Shown in pieces: positions 8,543 to 17,925 of a DNA stretch of 64,000 nucleotides. Within the stretch, counting starts at the first letter, position 1. Every line of letters starts with the position of its first letter. A program made the position numbers and the translations under genes. The stretch is from contig JAEYSX010000002.1 of the NCBI GenBank assembly GCA_023434325.1, positions 62,001-126,000 on the forward strand, in the 5' to 3' direction. Origin of the DNA: Candidatus Parcubacteria bacterium (GTDB lineage: Bacteria; Patescibacteriota; Saccharimonadia; Saccharimonadales; UBA4665). Below the pieces are notes generated by a model that saw nothing but the letters and a program-made list of their open reading frames with translations, ran no database searches and had not been told where the DNA came from.

Positions 8543-8890
8543 ATGAGCCAAAACAACCAGATCGATCTTATCGAATTTCCGGCAAAAGACGCCGAGGAGG
8601 CACAAGTAGTAACCAAGTTCTTCTCTAACGTCTTTGGCTGGAACTACAAGGACTGGGGCGGCGTCTATCACGACACCCCCGACAGCGGCCTGATGAGCGG
8701 CGTTATCGCTACCGAAAACCGACCCAAGATGCCGCTCGCCGTTCTGTACGCCAGCGACCTAGAGGCCACCAAAGCCAAAATCGTAGAGGCTGGCGGCACG
8801 ATAATCCAAGATATCGCGCCCTTCCCAGGCGGCCGCCGATTCCACTTTGCCGACCCGGCAGGCAACGAGCTAGCCGTCTGGTCCGAATAA
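8543..8890 (+). CDS. VOC family protein
   Basis: 115 residues, one VOC domain. It opens DLIEFPAKDAEEAQVVTKFF and closes HFADPAGNELAVWSE, the FxDPxGNxxxxxE ending that supplies the last metal ligand (Glu). AAGAAGGG lies before the ATG, as expected for the second gene of an operon whose first gene is leaderless. The short variant with VFGWNYKDWGGVYH resembles the PA2721-like group. Substrate unknown. Confidence 0.85.
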   Translation: MSQNNQIDLIEFPAKDAEEAQVVTKFFSNVFGWNYKDWGGVYHDTPDSGLMSGVIATENRPKMPLAVLYASDLEATKAKIVEAGGTIIQDIAPFPGGRRFHFADPAGNELAVWSE

Positions 8891-8997
8891 GCATCAGCCG
8901 CTCGCACCGCAAGTAAGAATTTAAACAGCCGACACCTCCGACTAAGCGGTATAGTTTTGCGCGTAAACTTTACGTACAAAACCGAAAGACCGCCGCC

Positions 8998-9519
8998 GTG
9001 GAAGTGCTTCCCAATTCGCCATTCACCGATGAACTGTTACTGATGCAAGAAGAGGATCAGCGAATGCGTTTGGCCGCTATGGACGACGGAGGCGTCTGGG
9101 ACGAGGAACTTGACGCCAAAAACAACGCGCGACTCAGAGAAATAATACAAGAAATCGGGTGGCCGACTGCTTCTATAGTCGGCAGAGAAGCCGCCCACGC
9201 CGCCTGGCTAATCCTGCAACATAACCCCGGCGACACTACATTTATGCGGCAGTGCCTCGAACTCATGCGCCACGCACCCGAGGGCGAGGTCGCCCCGCCG
9301 GATATAGCCTACCTAGAGGACCGCATACTAATACAAGAACAAGCACCTCAAATATATGGGACACAATTTCAGTTGATTGACGGAGATTTAAAACCCTTTC
9401 CCATCGCCGACCCCGAGCATGTAGACAATCGGCGAGCCAGCGTAGGCCTTGGTACGCTCGCCGAATATACGCAGCGCATGCACGCCCTCCACCAAAAAAT
9501 CGCAACCCCGAGCGAATGA
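8998..9519 (+). CDS. DUF6624-type protein
   Basis: 173 residues starting at GTG. The core IIQEIGWPTASIVGREAAHAAWLILQH, with HVDNRRASVGLGTLAEY near the C-terminus, is the signature of the DUF6624 family seen in many genomes, without known function. It is soluble and has no catalytic motif I can assign. A TATAGT box lies around 8950-8955. The ribosome binding site before the GTG is poor, so an internal start at one of the Met residues near positions 15-30 is possible. Confidence 0.75.
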   Translation: MEVLPNSPFTDELLLMQEEDQRMRLAAMDDGGVWDEELDAKNNARLREIIQEIGWPTASIVGREAAHAAWLILQHNPGDTTFMRQCLELMRHAPEGEVAPPDIAYLEDRILIQEQAPQIYGTQFQLIDGDLKPFPIADPEHVDNRRASVGLGTLAEYTQRMHALHQKIATPSE

Positions 9520-9568
9520 GTGAATATAGCGCGTCTCTTGTAGCATGCCGTTTTGCTATAGTATTGTC

Positions 9569-9955
9569 ATGAGCCCACAACCCCAAAAAATGATGCACTA
9601 CGAATCTTTTGCCGCGTGGAAGGCAGACCAATCGGCGCAAAACCAAGAACTTATCAATGCGCTACAAGCCCTTATCGAGCATACAGCCCCGTACCTGACC
9701 ACCCTCGTCAAATGGGGGCAGGGCTGCTGGGCGGACGGCAACACTCCCAAAGTATTTATCCACGCAGAGGAAGATCATGTGCAACTTGGTTTCTACGGAG
9801 GGTCACTGCTACGTGACCCCCACGGCCTTTTGGCGGGTAACGGCAAATTCGTGCGATTTGTCAGAGTTTATAGCAAAGAAGAGATCAACCCAGACACATT
9901 TGGCGCACTCATCAAGCAAGCCATAGGCGACGAACCGACCGCACATCCCGGGTAG
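9569..9955 (+). CDS. DUF1801 family protein
   Basis: 128 residues in the DUF1801 (YdhG-like) fold: FAAWKADQSAQNQELINAL, then a Trp-containing strand (LVKWGQGCWADG) and a C-terminal FVRFVRVYSKEEI. The family is widespread and small; its role is unknown. The frame is open from an ATG at 9545, but TATAGT at 9557-9562 lies inside that extension and ends exactly 6 bases before the ATG at 9569, so I place the start there and predict a leaderless message. Confidence 0.8.
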   Translation: MSPQPQKMMHYESFAAWKADQSAQNQELINALQALIEHTAPYLTTLVKWGQGCWADGNTPKVFIHAEEDHVQLGFYGGSLLRDPHGLLAGNGKFVRFVRVYSKEEINPDTFGALIKQAIGDEPTAHPG

Positions 9956-10038
9956 CAGGCAATAAAACTTGACTGCAGTAATTATGCTAAAGTTAAGAAG
10001 GTAAGACACAAAATAACTCACGAAAAGGGAGGCACGCG

Positions 10039-10938
10039 GTGCAGAAGATAATACCAAACTTATGGTTTAACGGTAATGCACGCGAGGCGGCCGAGTTTTA
10101 CACTAACGTTTTTCCAAACTCCAAGATAACCGGCGGCAGCACGTACCCCGGCAGTGCCGAGGAGGGCTTGCTCGACTTTCAGCTTGGCATGGCCGGCAAG
10201 GATTTGACGGTAGAGTTTAACCTGAACGGCTATGACTTTGTGGCCATCAACGCCGATGATACCTTTAGGCCAAACGCTGCGATCTCTTTTATGGTCAATT
10301 TTGACCCCTCGCGCGACCCTACTGCGCGCCAAAGCTTGGACGACCTCTGGGCCAAGCTCATCGACGGCGGCGAGGCGCTGATGCCTCTGGACAAATATCC
10401 GTTTAGCGAATGGTACGGCTGGGTGCGCGACAAATACGGCTTTACCTGGCAGCTGATTTTGACCGACCCCGAGGGCGACCCCCGTCCGCACATCATCCCC
10501 GCGCTGATGTTTGGCGGCGAGGCGCAAAACAAAGCCAGCGAAGCCATCGACTACTACGTTTCGACATTTGCAGACTCTGGCCGCGGCGAATCATACCCTT
10601 ACGGGCAGCAAACCGGGCCGGCCACCGCTGACGCGCTGATGTTTGCCGACTTCCGTCTGGCCGGGCAGTGGTTTGCGGCCAACGACTCGGGCGTAGAGCA
10701 AGATTACAGCTTTACCGAGGCGGTCTCGCTGCAAGTTAACTGCAAAGACCAAGCAGAGATCGACGCCTTTTGGAGCAAGCTATCGGCCGTGCCAGAATCC
10801 GAGCAGTGCGGCTGGTGCAAAGACAAATACGGCGTATCATGGCAGATCGTACCAGAAAACATGGCCGAGCTAATGAGCAAACCAAACGCCTACAAAACCA
10901 TGATGAACCAGCACAAGTTCATTATTGCCGAATACTAA
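10039..10938 (+). CDS. Double VOC-domain protein (PhnB / 3-demethylubiquinone-methyltransferase-like)
   Basis: 299 residues made of two tandem PhnB-type VOC units, about 1-145 and 155-295. Each opens with the PxLxFxGxAxEAxxFY pattern (IIPNLWFNGNAREAAEFY in the first) and each ends YGxxWQ (RDKYGFTWQLIL and KDKYGVSWQIV). Single-domain versions are common; the fusion or internal duplication is also known in this family. It starts at GTG after a strong GGGAGG ribosome binding site, with a TATGCT box further upstream. Ligand unknown. Confidence 0.85.
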   Translation: MQKIIPNLWFNGNAREAAEFYTNVFPNSKITGGSTYPGSAEEGLLDFQLGMAGKDLTVEFNLNGYDFVAINADDTFRPNAAISFMVNFDPSRDPTARQSLDDLWAKLIDGGEALMPLDKYPFSEWYGWVRDKYGFTWQLILTDPEGDPRPHIIPALMFGGEAQNKASEAIDYYVSTFADSGRGESYPYGQQTGPATADALMFADFRLAGQWFAANDSGVEQDYSFTEAVSLQVNCKDQAEIDAFWSKLSAVPESEQCGWCKDKYGVSWQIVPENMAELMSKPNAYKTMMNQHKFIIAEY

Positions 10939-10964
10939 GTTGATACGGCACAGCCCTGGGATTC

Positions 10965-11429
10965 TCAATCAACGGGCTCAACAAGGTACTCTGAATAGCT
11001 GACGTCGCGCGCGACGTCCGTAAGCACGCGCCTTATGTACGGCAACATATTCTCAGGTAGATTGTTAATGTCAAACCAAGCTAGATCGTCACATTTCTCG
11101 GGCTCGACATTTACGATTTGTCCTTGCCACTCGTGCAGTTCATAAAATAAATCAATCCGTTCTTGTCCAACCTGATTACGGCTGAGACGATGGGCAACAT
11201 GAACAAATCTCAATTTCGATGGATCGATGTCTATTCCTGCCTCTTCTTTGGCCTCCCGGACTATAGCAGTCGTCCCTAACTCATCACCGTCGAGATGCCC
11301 GGCTATCAAACTATACTTGCCATCTTGATAACCTGTATTTGCACGCCTAAGCAGGAGCACCTGGTCGCCTTTTCTCAGCACTAGATATACAGCAGGGATA
11401 AGTTTGAATCTCTCTTTTGTGGCAATCAT
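10965..11429 (-). CDS. NUDIX hydrolase
   Basis: 154 residues. The NUDIX box is clear: GHLDGDELGTTAIVREAKEE followed by AGI, with the REAKEE helix supplying the metal-binding glutamates. The family hydrolyses nucleoside diphosphates linked to another moiety; NTPs or dNTPs are possible substrates. The frame remains open upstream to 11525, but on the minus strand TATAGT at 11441-11436 ends exactly 6 bases before the ATG at 11429, and the NUDIX fold begins right after it (FKLIPAVYLVLRKG), so I choose this start and a leaderless transcript. Confidence 0.85.
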   Translation of the reverse strand: MIATKERFKLIPAVYLVLRKGDQVLLLRRANTGYQDGKYSLIAGHLDGDELGTTAIVREAKEEAGIDIDPSKLRFVHVAHRLSRNQVGQERIDLFYELHEWQGQIVNVEPEKCDDLAWFDINNLPENMLPYIRRVLTDVARDVSYSEYLVEPVD

Positions 11430-11667
11430 AGCATCACTATAGCAATCGGGTTCTAACTTACCAACGATAATCTCAAACCTGTAGGGCGGACCATCTACCA
11501 GCCGAGTCCTCCCCAACGGCGTCATCTTCTCGGTCTACCACTGGGACCGTCGCGACTTCGACAACCAGTATGTTTATGAGGTGAGTTTGTATCAGAGAGA
11601 TTAGTAAAATATTATTCATTGACCGAAAGACACGAAAAGACGTCTCGCCTAAATACGCGACGCTAGA

Positions 11668-11696
11668 TTGACATACCAATTGTTTGTTTATATAGT
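11668..11696 (+). promoter_or_regulatory. Consensus sigma-70 type promoter
   Basis: TTGACA at 11668-11673 and TATAGT at 11691-11696 are separated by exactly 17 bases. Transcription would start near 11703, giving the next gene a short leader. The opposing NUDIX gene starts at 11429. Confidence 0.75.
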
Positions 11697-11724
11697 ATGT
11701 AATAACTTTTAACGGGTGTTGTTG

Positions 11725-12441
11725 ATGGAATTTGAACCAGCGAGCACTGAAAGACGCGAAACCCGTGTGAATGTAACACCCAGCAGTCCGGACGGCTACT
11801 TTCGTATTAGTGGTGACCCGTTTTGCCCGCCTTATGTTGTCAGCTCCATCGCCTTGCGCGGCATCAAGCCCCGGCATGTTAGGGCGCTTCGTGACGGCGA
11901 TGAATCGGTCATGGAAAGGTACGTCGTCCGCAACCCCGAACAACCTCATTCCGTGAGCTTCACTCAGTGTGAACCAGTCATCCCCGACCCACTTCAACCC
12001 ATAGGTACTGCAGTCCCCGTTCGCGAGGCGCAAGAAGTATACCTAGACAGATCAAGCCGGATAGACGATGCGCATAGTGCCGTTGGCAGATGGTGGGCAC
12101 GGTACCTATTAAACTCAGCAATGGATAGTGGCTACAGGAACTTACTTTCCAAAGATGCCGCCGATCGCATACGCGCTAAGCTTGAGCGGAAAGCTGACGA
12201 TCTTGCATTAATCCTTGCGCACCTTTCACGTACCAATGACAGGCGACACATAAGTACCGATTATCGTACCGATCGCACTTTGCGCACTGCTGCCGGGATG
12301 GCCTTTGTGTCTGCGCCTACTTCTCTAGGAAGCTACACGGAGATCAACAGCGATGGCATAGTGACCGCCAGAGAAGGCCAAGAGGGCGAAATCGTCCAGA
12401 TATGGCCACCGGTGTCGGACGCAAGCTCGCCTAATATATAA
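11725..12441 (+). CDS. Hypothetical protein
   Basis: 238 residues from this ATG; a GTG 9 bases earlier (11716) is an alternative. The ACGGG before the ATG is a weak ribosome binding site at good spacing. No family is recognised. The middle (SAVGRWWARYLLNSAMDSGY) and the helical stretch DRIRAKLERKADDLALILAHL suggest an alpha-helical C-terminal half; the N-terminus is rich in Pro, Arg and Glu. There is no membrane span. It is expressed from the consensus promoter at 11668-11696. Confidence 0.65.
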   Translation: MEFEPASTERRETRVNVTPSSPDGYFRISGDPFCPPYVVSSIALRGIKPRHVRALRDGDESVMERYVVRNPEQPHSVSFTQCEPVIPDPLQPIGTAVPVREAQEVYLDRSSRIDDAHSAVGRWWARYLLNSAMDSGYRNLLSKDAADRIRAKLERKADDLALILAHLSRTNDRRHISTDYRTDRTLRTAAGMAFVSAPTSLGSYTEINSDGIVTAREGQEGEIVQIWPPVSDASSPNI

Positions 12442-12580
12442 TCGATCCTTCGCGACATAATCACAGCTTGACGTTTTGCGAGATCAAACTCGCAGTATTC
12501 ACTACACCTGACAATGGTATTATTAACCTAAACACTGGTACAACTTGCGATGACAGAACAGGAGCCTACAAGGAGCAACT

Positions 12581-13864
12581 ATGAACGAAATTAAATGTCC
12601 GCATTGTGGCAAAACCTTTAAGGTTGATGAGGCTGGGTTTGCTGATATTGTTAAGCAGATTCGGGATCATGAGTTTGAAAGTGCGGTGCGCGAACAGGTG
12701 GCTAATGCCGTCAAAATCGCGCAGCTCGAGACAGAGGGCTCGCTCAAGGACGTGGCCGCGCAAAAGGATTTGCAGATTAGCAAGCTACAGGCGCAGCTCA
12801 AGGAAAAAGACGATGAGGCTCGGCTTGCCGCGGCCGAGGCCAAAAGCTCGATTCAGCAGGAGCTATCCAAAAAAGAGGCCGAGCTGGCCGAGCTAAAGGC
12901 TAAGCTAAGTGCCAAAGACACCGAAAAGCAACTGGCCGTAACAGAGGCCGTGAGCAAGCTCGAAAAAGAGCGCGACGAGATTGCCAGCAGGCTGGCGGTG
13001 AAGGATCACGAACAAAAGCTGCTGGAATCCTCGCTTAAATCGGAATACGAGCTGGAGCTCAAACACAAGGACGAGCAGATCGCTCAGTACAAAGACTTTA
13101 AGTCGCGGCAATCGGTAAAACTGCTGGGCGAAAGCCTAGAGCAGCACTGCGAGATTGCGTTTCGGCAGTGGCAGTCGGCGGGCGCGTTTAAAAACGTCTA
13201 TTTTGAGAAGGACAACGACGCCAGCTCGGGCGCCAAAGGCGACTACATTTACCGCGAGACAGACGAGGCCGGCAACGAGATCCTGTCGATCATGTTCGAG
13301 ATGAAAAACGAGGCCGACGACAGCGCCGTCAAAAAGAGGAACGAAGACCACTTCAAAAAACTCGACAAAGACCGCCGCGAGAAAAAGTGCGACTTTGCGG
13401 TGCTGGTGAGCGTGCTCGAGGCCGACAACGAACTGTACGCGGGCATCACCGACGTATCGGCCTACGCTTACGAGAACATGTACGTAGTGCGGCCGCAATT
13501 CTTTATTCCGATGATCACGCTGCTGCGCACAGCCGCGCTTAGTTCAATGAAGTACAAGGCCGAGCTGGCGCTGGTGCGCGACCAAAACATCGACATCACC
13601 AACTTTGAGAACGAGCTGCAGGCTTTCCAAGACGACTTTATGAAGAACGTACACAATTCCAGCAACAAGTTTCAGGACGCCATGGACGGTATCGATGCCA
13701 CCATCAAAAAGCTGGAGGGGATTAAAGAGGCGCTGCGCCTCTCTAACAAACACCTGCTCACGGCGGGCGGCAAGGTAGAAAACGTGTCGGTCAAGCGATT
13801 AACTAAAAACAACCCCACCATGGCCGCAAAGTTCGCCGAGCTAAAGAAAACGGAAGAGAAGTAG
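12581..13864 (+). CDS. DUF2130 protein: zinc ribbon, coiled coil and nuclease-like C-terminal domain
   Basis: 427 residues. The first ten residues contain a CPHCG zinc knuckle; residues about 50-165 are an Ala/Glu/Lys-rich coiled coil; the C-terminal half is the DUF2130 core, with conserved acidic and Lys residues (SIMFEMKNEAD, KKCDFAVLVSVLEADNE) that resemble the PD-(D/E)XK nuclease pattern, and VVRPQFFIPMITLLR after it. The role in the cell is unknown; a nucleic-acid function is inferred from the zinc ribbon and nuclease-like motif. AAGGAGC before the ATG is a good ribosome binding site. Confidence 0.85.
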   Translation: MNEIKCPHCGKTFKVDEAGFADIVKQIRDHEFESAVREQVANAVKIAQLETEGSLKDVAAQKDLQISKLQAQLKEKDDEARLAAAEAKSSIQQELSKKEAELAELKAKLSAKDTEKQLAVTEAVSKLEKERDEIASRLAVKDHEQKLLESSLKSEYELELKHKDEQIAQYKDFKSRQSVKLLGESLEQHCEIAFRQWQSAGAFKNVYFEKDNDASSGAKGDYIYRETDEAGNEILSIMFEMKNEADDSAVKKRNEDHFKKLDKDRREKKCDFAVLVSVLEADNELYAGITDVSAYAYENMYVVRPQFFIPMITLLRTAALSSMKYKAELALVRDQNIDITNFENELQAFQDDFMKNVHNSSNKFQDAMDGIDATIKKLEGIKEALRLSNKHLLTAGGKVENVSVKRLTKNNPTMAAKFAELKKTEEK

Positions 13865-14087
13865 CGCCAGATTTCTCGAACACAAACAGGGGCGAGGCCC
13901 CACTCACACTTATTTTTCTGCGACACTTCGGAAGCGCCAAATGCACTACTCAAAAGCACATCTGGCGACCCAAACGTCACGAGTGTAAAACACTTTGTGG
14001 CCTGGCCGTCAGAAAATGAGTGAGCAATTAGCGTCGAGCCAACCACTAAATTGTCAGGTAGCTCGGGTCATGCTACGATTTAAGGCT

Positions 14088-14966
14088 ATGCATACAACAA
14101 TAAATGAATCCATTCAAGCAATTGCTGATTTTTTTCATATAGGACCGATCAGTGTTACGGGGCGAACGCCGTTTGGCGAAGCCAACGAAAGCTACTTCGT
14201 TAACTCCAAAAAGACTGGGCAGCGTTATGTCACACGCTTTTTACGCCAACAAACGCTTGCGGAACTCAGAAACGACCGCGTCATACAAGAGCAGCTAACA
14301 GCAGCCGGAATACCGACTCCTGTGATGTTAACTAACGAGGCGGGTGCATATGTCTACCAAGATAAAGACGCCACCGCCACCATGTCAAAGAAGCTGGACG
14401 GTGATCATCCAAGCGGCAAGACGCTTGAGATTGCACGTTCCACCGGAGAATTATTAGCCAAATTTCACCAAGCCGTCACTGTCCTCGACCACAGAACGCA
14501 AGGCTGTCTCAATAAAGACAGGGCGTTATCTGACAGTAGGCAGCTCGATGAGTCAAACCCCTTAACTCCGCTGATACGGCGAATACTCAATGACAGTCTC
14601 GACATTTTTAACCACGATCTGCCAGTAGGAATCATTCACGGCGACCTGCATATAGGCAACGCTCTGTACGAAGGGGAAACTGCCAAAGTCATATTGGATT
14701 TTGGTGACTCAGAAGAAAACCTATTGCTGCTCGATGTCGTGCGTACTATCTGTTCAAGTGTAGGCATAAAAGATGGACAGATTAATCCGGGATTGATGGG
14801 TAGCGTACTTGAAGGATATGAATCTATTCGTCCACTGACCAGCACAGAGAAGCAACTCATTCCCATGGCAACACACTACGTATGTGCCGCAGTAGCCATT
14901 GGAGCGCACGTAGAAGGTGTATTCGGAAGAGAAGAATTCTTCGGCAAGCTCGCGCAACAAATATAA
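14088..14966 (+). CDS. Aminoglycoside phosphotransferase-family kinase
   Basis: 292 residues with the APH fold. The catalytic loop is GIIHGDLHIGN (about 178-188) with the essential Asp, followed by the metal-binding VILDFGDSEEN. The N-lobe reads PFGEANESYFVN, the usual ATP-binding Gly-rich region. Such proteins phosphorylate small hydroxyl compounds (antibiotics, choline, sugars); the substrate is not evident. The ATG at 14088 is preceded by TACGAT ending 8 bases before it, compatible with a leaderless or very short leader; an in-frame ATG at 14070 is an alternative. Confidence 0.8.
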   Translation: MHTTINESIQAIADFFHIGPISVTGRTPFGEANESYFVNSKKTGQRYVTRFLRQQTLAELRNDRVIQEQLTAAGIPTPVMLTNEAGAYVYQDKDATATMSKKLDGDHPSGKTLEIARSTGELLAKFHQAVTVLDHRTQGCLNKDRALSDSRQLDESNPLTPLIRRILNDSLDIFNHDLPVGIIHGDLHIGNALYEGETAKVILDFGDSEENLLLLDVVRTICSSVGIKDGQINPGLMGSVLEGYESIRPLTSTEKQLIPMATHYVCAAVAIGAHVEGVFGREEFFGKLAQQI

Positions 14967-15139
14967 AAACGTCAACTCGGTCGTCTGAGGTTGAACGGGG
15001 AAGGACCAAAAAGAATAGCCGAGTCTCTTTTGCGCAAAAAGCACGCGTGGCCACATGATAAACTAGTGCACGGCCAGAAGAACTTATCACCTAAACAATC
15101 CCCTCTAACAGATACGCCCCATCTGTGGTATGCTAAGGC

Positions 15140-16771
15140 GTGCTCCAAGTATCTATTTCCGAGAAGACGATCGGCTCCAAAACACTGTTGGCCGACATTA
15201 AGATGTGGGTTGGCAACGACGAAAAGGTCGGTTTTTTGGGCCGCAACGGCGCTGGCAAGACCACATTGTTTAACATCATCACCGGCAAAGACAAAGACTT
15301 TAGCGGCGACGTAACATACGCCAAGCAAGAAATGCTGATGGCCACCAGCCAAGAGCACCACGACCCCGAGGGCACCACGCTCGAGTTTGTCTCGCGCAAG
15401 CTGCCCGATTTTGCCCGGCTCGAAAAGATTATTCAGACCTATCCCGAGCACATGGGCGACGACCTCAAGAAGATTCATATTTATTCCGAGGCGCTGCAAA
15501 AGTTCTCGGAGCGCGGCTACTACGAAGTAGAAAACTCGCTGCAAAGGTTATTTGACGCCTACCAGCTGGACCGCGCACTGTTGTCCCAGCCATTTGCGTC
15601 GCTGAGCGGCGGCCAAAAGCGCTTGGTCGACCTGATTGCTATCCAGCTGGCCGCACCGCATATCATCCTGCTGGATGAACCGACCAACCACATGGACTAT
15701 CTGGCAAAAGATGCCTTTATCGAGTGGCTAAAATCGGTAAAGAGCTCGGTGCTGGTGATCTCGCACGACCGCGACGTTCTCAAAAACGTCGACCGTATTT
15801 TGGAGCTAAAAGACCAAAAAATCTTTAGCTACCCCGGCAACTACGACAAATACCTGGCGCAAAATGCCGTCACCACTACCAACGCCATCAGCGAATTTGG
15901 CACCAGCGAAAAGCGCATCGCCAACCTCAAAGAACAGATCGTGTTTGCCAAAGCTCGCGCTGCGACCGGTGGTCCGCGGTGGGTGACGCTATACGAGCGC
16001 TACGAGCGCGAGCTTGCCGCCATCCTAGAAAACCACAAAAAACCAAGCTTTTGGATTGACCGCGAATCTGCCAAAATACTCAAGCCCAAGCAAACCGAGA
16101 ACTACCAAAAATTCCGAGCCAAGAACATCAAACTGCACGACACGCAGACGGGCGAGTCGAGCAGCACCTTGCTACGAATCAACAAGCTTAGCTTGGGTCA
16201 TGGCGGCGTGCCGCTCTTTAGCAACTTGGAGCTTGACTTAAGCAGCGGCGAACGCCTGCACATTGTAGGCCGCAACGGCGCAGGCAAAACCACATTAGTA
16301 AAAGCAATTATGCAGGCGTGGCAAGGCCAGCGCCCCGAGACGCTCATCGGCAAAGGCGTCATCGACTGCGACCGCAGCCTGATGATCAGCATGTACGACC
16401 AAGAGATCGACAGCAAATACCTGAGCATGACGCTGCACGACGCCATCGAGGCGATTTACGATGACAAAGAGCTGCGCGTGACCGAAGAGCAGATCAAGCG
16501 CGATATGGGCAACTACCTCTTTAACCCGGAATCCGACGCAAACATGCTGGTTGGCAACCTGAGCGGTGGCCAAAAAGCGCGTCTGCAGCTGATCCGCCTA
16601 TTAGTCGGCTCGCCAAACCTGCTGATCCTGGACGAACCGACCAACCACCTCGACCTGCCAAGCATCGAGGAACTAGAAAACACACTGGGCGAATACACCG
16701 GCGCGATCATCTACATCACGCACGACAGCTACTTTGCCCGTAACATCGGCGGCAAAGAACTTCGACTTTAG
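15140..16771 (+). CDS. ABC-F family ATPase
   Basis: 543 residues with two ABC ATPase domains and no membrane segment. Both Walker A motifs read GRNGAGKTT (about 34 and 380); signatures are SLSGGQKR and NLSGGQKAR; Walker B regions are ILLDEPTNHMD and LILDEPTNHLD. ABC-F proteins act on ribosomes, as translation factors or antibiotic protection factors. The linker between domains (about 240-330) is charged and helical, as expected for the tRNA-interaction arm. The start is GTG, and TATGCT at 15129-15134 ends 5 bases before it, so the transcript is probably leaderless. Confidence 0.9.
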   Translation: MLQVSISEKTIGSKTLLADIKMWVGNDEKVGFLGRNGAGKTTLFNIITGKDKDFSGDVTYAKQEMLMATSQEHHDPEGTTLEFVSRKLPDFARLEKIIQTYPEHMGDDLKKIHIYSEALQKFSERGYYEVENSLQRLFDAYQLDRALLSQPFASLSGGQKRLVDLIAIQLAAPHIILLDEPTNHMDYLAKDAFIEWLKSVKSSVLVISHDRDVLKNVDRILELKDQKIFSYPGNYDKYLAQNAVTTTNAISEFGTSEKRIANLKEQIVFAKARAATGGPRWVTLYERYERELAAILENHKKPSFWIDRESAKILKPKQTENYQKFRAKNIKLHDTQTGESSSTLLRINKLSLGHGGVPLFSNLELDLSSGERLHIVGRNGAGKTTLVKAIMQAWQGQRPETLIGKGVIDCDRSLMISMYDQEIDSKYLSMTLHDAIEAIYDDKELRVTEEQIKRDMGNYLFNPESDANMLVGNLSGGQKARLQLIRLLVGSPNLLILDEPTNHLDLPSIEELENTLGEYTGAIIYITHDSYFARNIGGKELRL

Positions 16772-16775
16772 CTAA

Positions 16776-17642
16776 TTACCCAGAAAACCCGCCAGCTACT
16801 CCGATGAGCACCATCGTCACCACGAAACCCGTAAAAAGGTTGAGCCAAATAAAACGACGCCAGCCGCGGTTGGCCTTGCCCGAGGTACGATCGGTTATAC
16901 GTAGGTACGGCGCCGCGTTAGCCGCATAAACCAAACCTGCCGCGCCCACAATCGCTGCCGGCCAGCCTTGCGCAAACATCAGCGCACTGGCCGCAAGATA
17001 CAGCACAAACACCCCGCGCATCGTAGCGCGAGCACCGACTGCCGTGGCCACCGAAGCCAACTTACCCTCGCGGTCAGGGATGATATCCTGCACCGCGCCA
17101 AAGGCATGACTGGCAACGCCCCATAAAAAGAAAGCAATCACATATGGCAAATAAGAGCCGGAAAAGCCGGTCAAAACCAGCGCGTACACCATCGGCCCCA
17201 CAAAATGCAGGCTACTGGTAACAGAGTCGAGCAGCGGAATCTCTTTAAACCGCAGCCCGGCAAGCGAGTAGGCAACCACAAAAAAGACCACGGCCGCCAG
17301 CACGATATTGGCGATGGCAGTACCGTTGGCCACCAAAAACACCAAAAAAGGAATATTCGTCAGTAGCGCCGCCCAGAGGATGACGGGATGAAAAGCCTTT
17401 TGTTCTTTGGCGCCCTCGATCCCGCCTTTGCGAGGGTTGCGGATGTCGGATTCGTAATCGAACACGTCGTTGACCCCGTACATCAGCAGGTTGTACGCGA
17501 TCAAAAAGTAGATCGATCCCACCCAAAACACCGGCCCCAGCGAGCCGCCAGATACCAGATACGCCGCGCCAAAGGGGTACGCCGTATTCGGCCACGAGAT
17601 CGGGCGCGAAATTAATAATAATTTTTTGATACCATCAAGCAT
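16776..17642 (-). CDS. crtEb: Lycopene elongase-type UbiA prenyltransferase (C50 carotenoid synthesis)
   Basis: 288 residues, about eight membrane helices. The two Asp-rich UbiA motifs are NDVFDYESDIRNPRKGG (about residues 58-74) and DIIPDREGKL (about 188-197); they bind the Mg-diphosphate of the allylic donor. In corynebacterial and related gene clusters the UbiA member beside crtB, crtI and crtYe/f adds two C5 units to lycopene to give C50 flavuxanthin. The ATG at 17642 overlaps the stop of the cyclase gene (ATGCTTGA) and has GGAG 6 bases upstream, better than the ATG at 17654. Last gene of the carotenoid operon. Another aromatic or isoprenoid acceptor is possible. Confidence 0.8.
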   Translation of the reverse strand: MLDGIKKLLLISRPISWPNTAYPFGAAYLVSGGSLGPVFWVGSIYFLIAYNLLMYGVNDVFDYESDIRNPRKGGIEGAKEQKAFHPVILWAALLTNIPFLVFLVANGTAIANIVLAAVVFFVVAYSLAGLRFKEIPLLDSVTSSLHFVGPMVYALVLTGFSGSYLPYVIAFFLWGVASHAFGAVQDIIPDREGKLASVATAVGARATMRGVFVLYLAASALMFAQGWPAAIVGAAGLVYAANAAPYLRITDRTSGKANRGWRRFIWLNLFTGFVVTMVLIGVAGGFSG

Positions 17643-17925
17643 CTTTTGCTCCAAACATATTCCACAAAGTAGGAATCAACAAGGCAGCCAAGACCGGGTA
17701 CATAAAATCTTCGACAGGCGCCAGCCATACGTATAGACCCAAAATCTTGTCCGGCGCGTACGAGAAAAAGTCGAGCGCAATCATAATGTTATCAAACACC
17801 AGCGTCAGCAATAGTAAGCTCAAAAACATTACAATCCAAGGACGATCAGGACGCCTTAGCGCGCCCCACAGCGCAGCGCACACCAGCGCAATCACAACGA
17901 TATTAAGCACTAGGTACGTGGCCAT
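17635..17925 (-). CDS. crtYf: Lycopene cyclase, heterodimer subunit (CrtYd/CrtYf type)
   Basis: 96 residues, three membrane helices, the size of the second subunit of actinobacterial heterodimeric lycopene cyclases. The conserved motif PVEDFMYPVLAALLIP is present near residue 70, the counterpart of the PVEE motif in the partner. It overlaps the preceding subunit by 16 bases and the following elongase by 8, so the products are probably made in fixed ratio. The pair would cyclise the ends of lycopene or, in a C50 pathway, of flavuxanthin to epsilon- or beta-type rings. Ring type cannot be read from sequence. Confidence 0.8.
   Translation of the reverse strand: MATYLVLNIVVIALVCAALWGALRRPDRPWIVMFLSLLLLTLVFDNIMIALDFFSYAPDKILGLYVWLAPVEDFMYPVLAALLIPTLWNMFGAKDA

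Noticed and set aside
12606..13753. Several open frames overlapping the DUF2130 gene
   Set aside because: They are rich in Arg, Val or Phe as expected for shadow frames of a coiled-coil gene and lack initiation signals.
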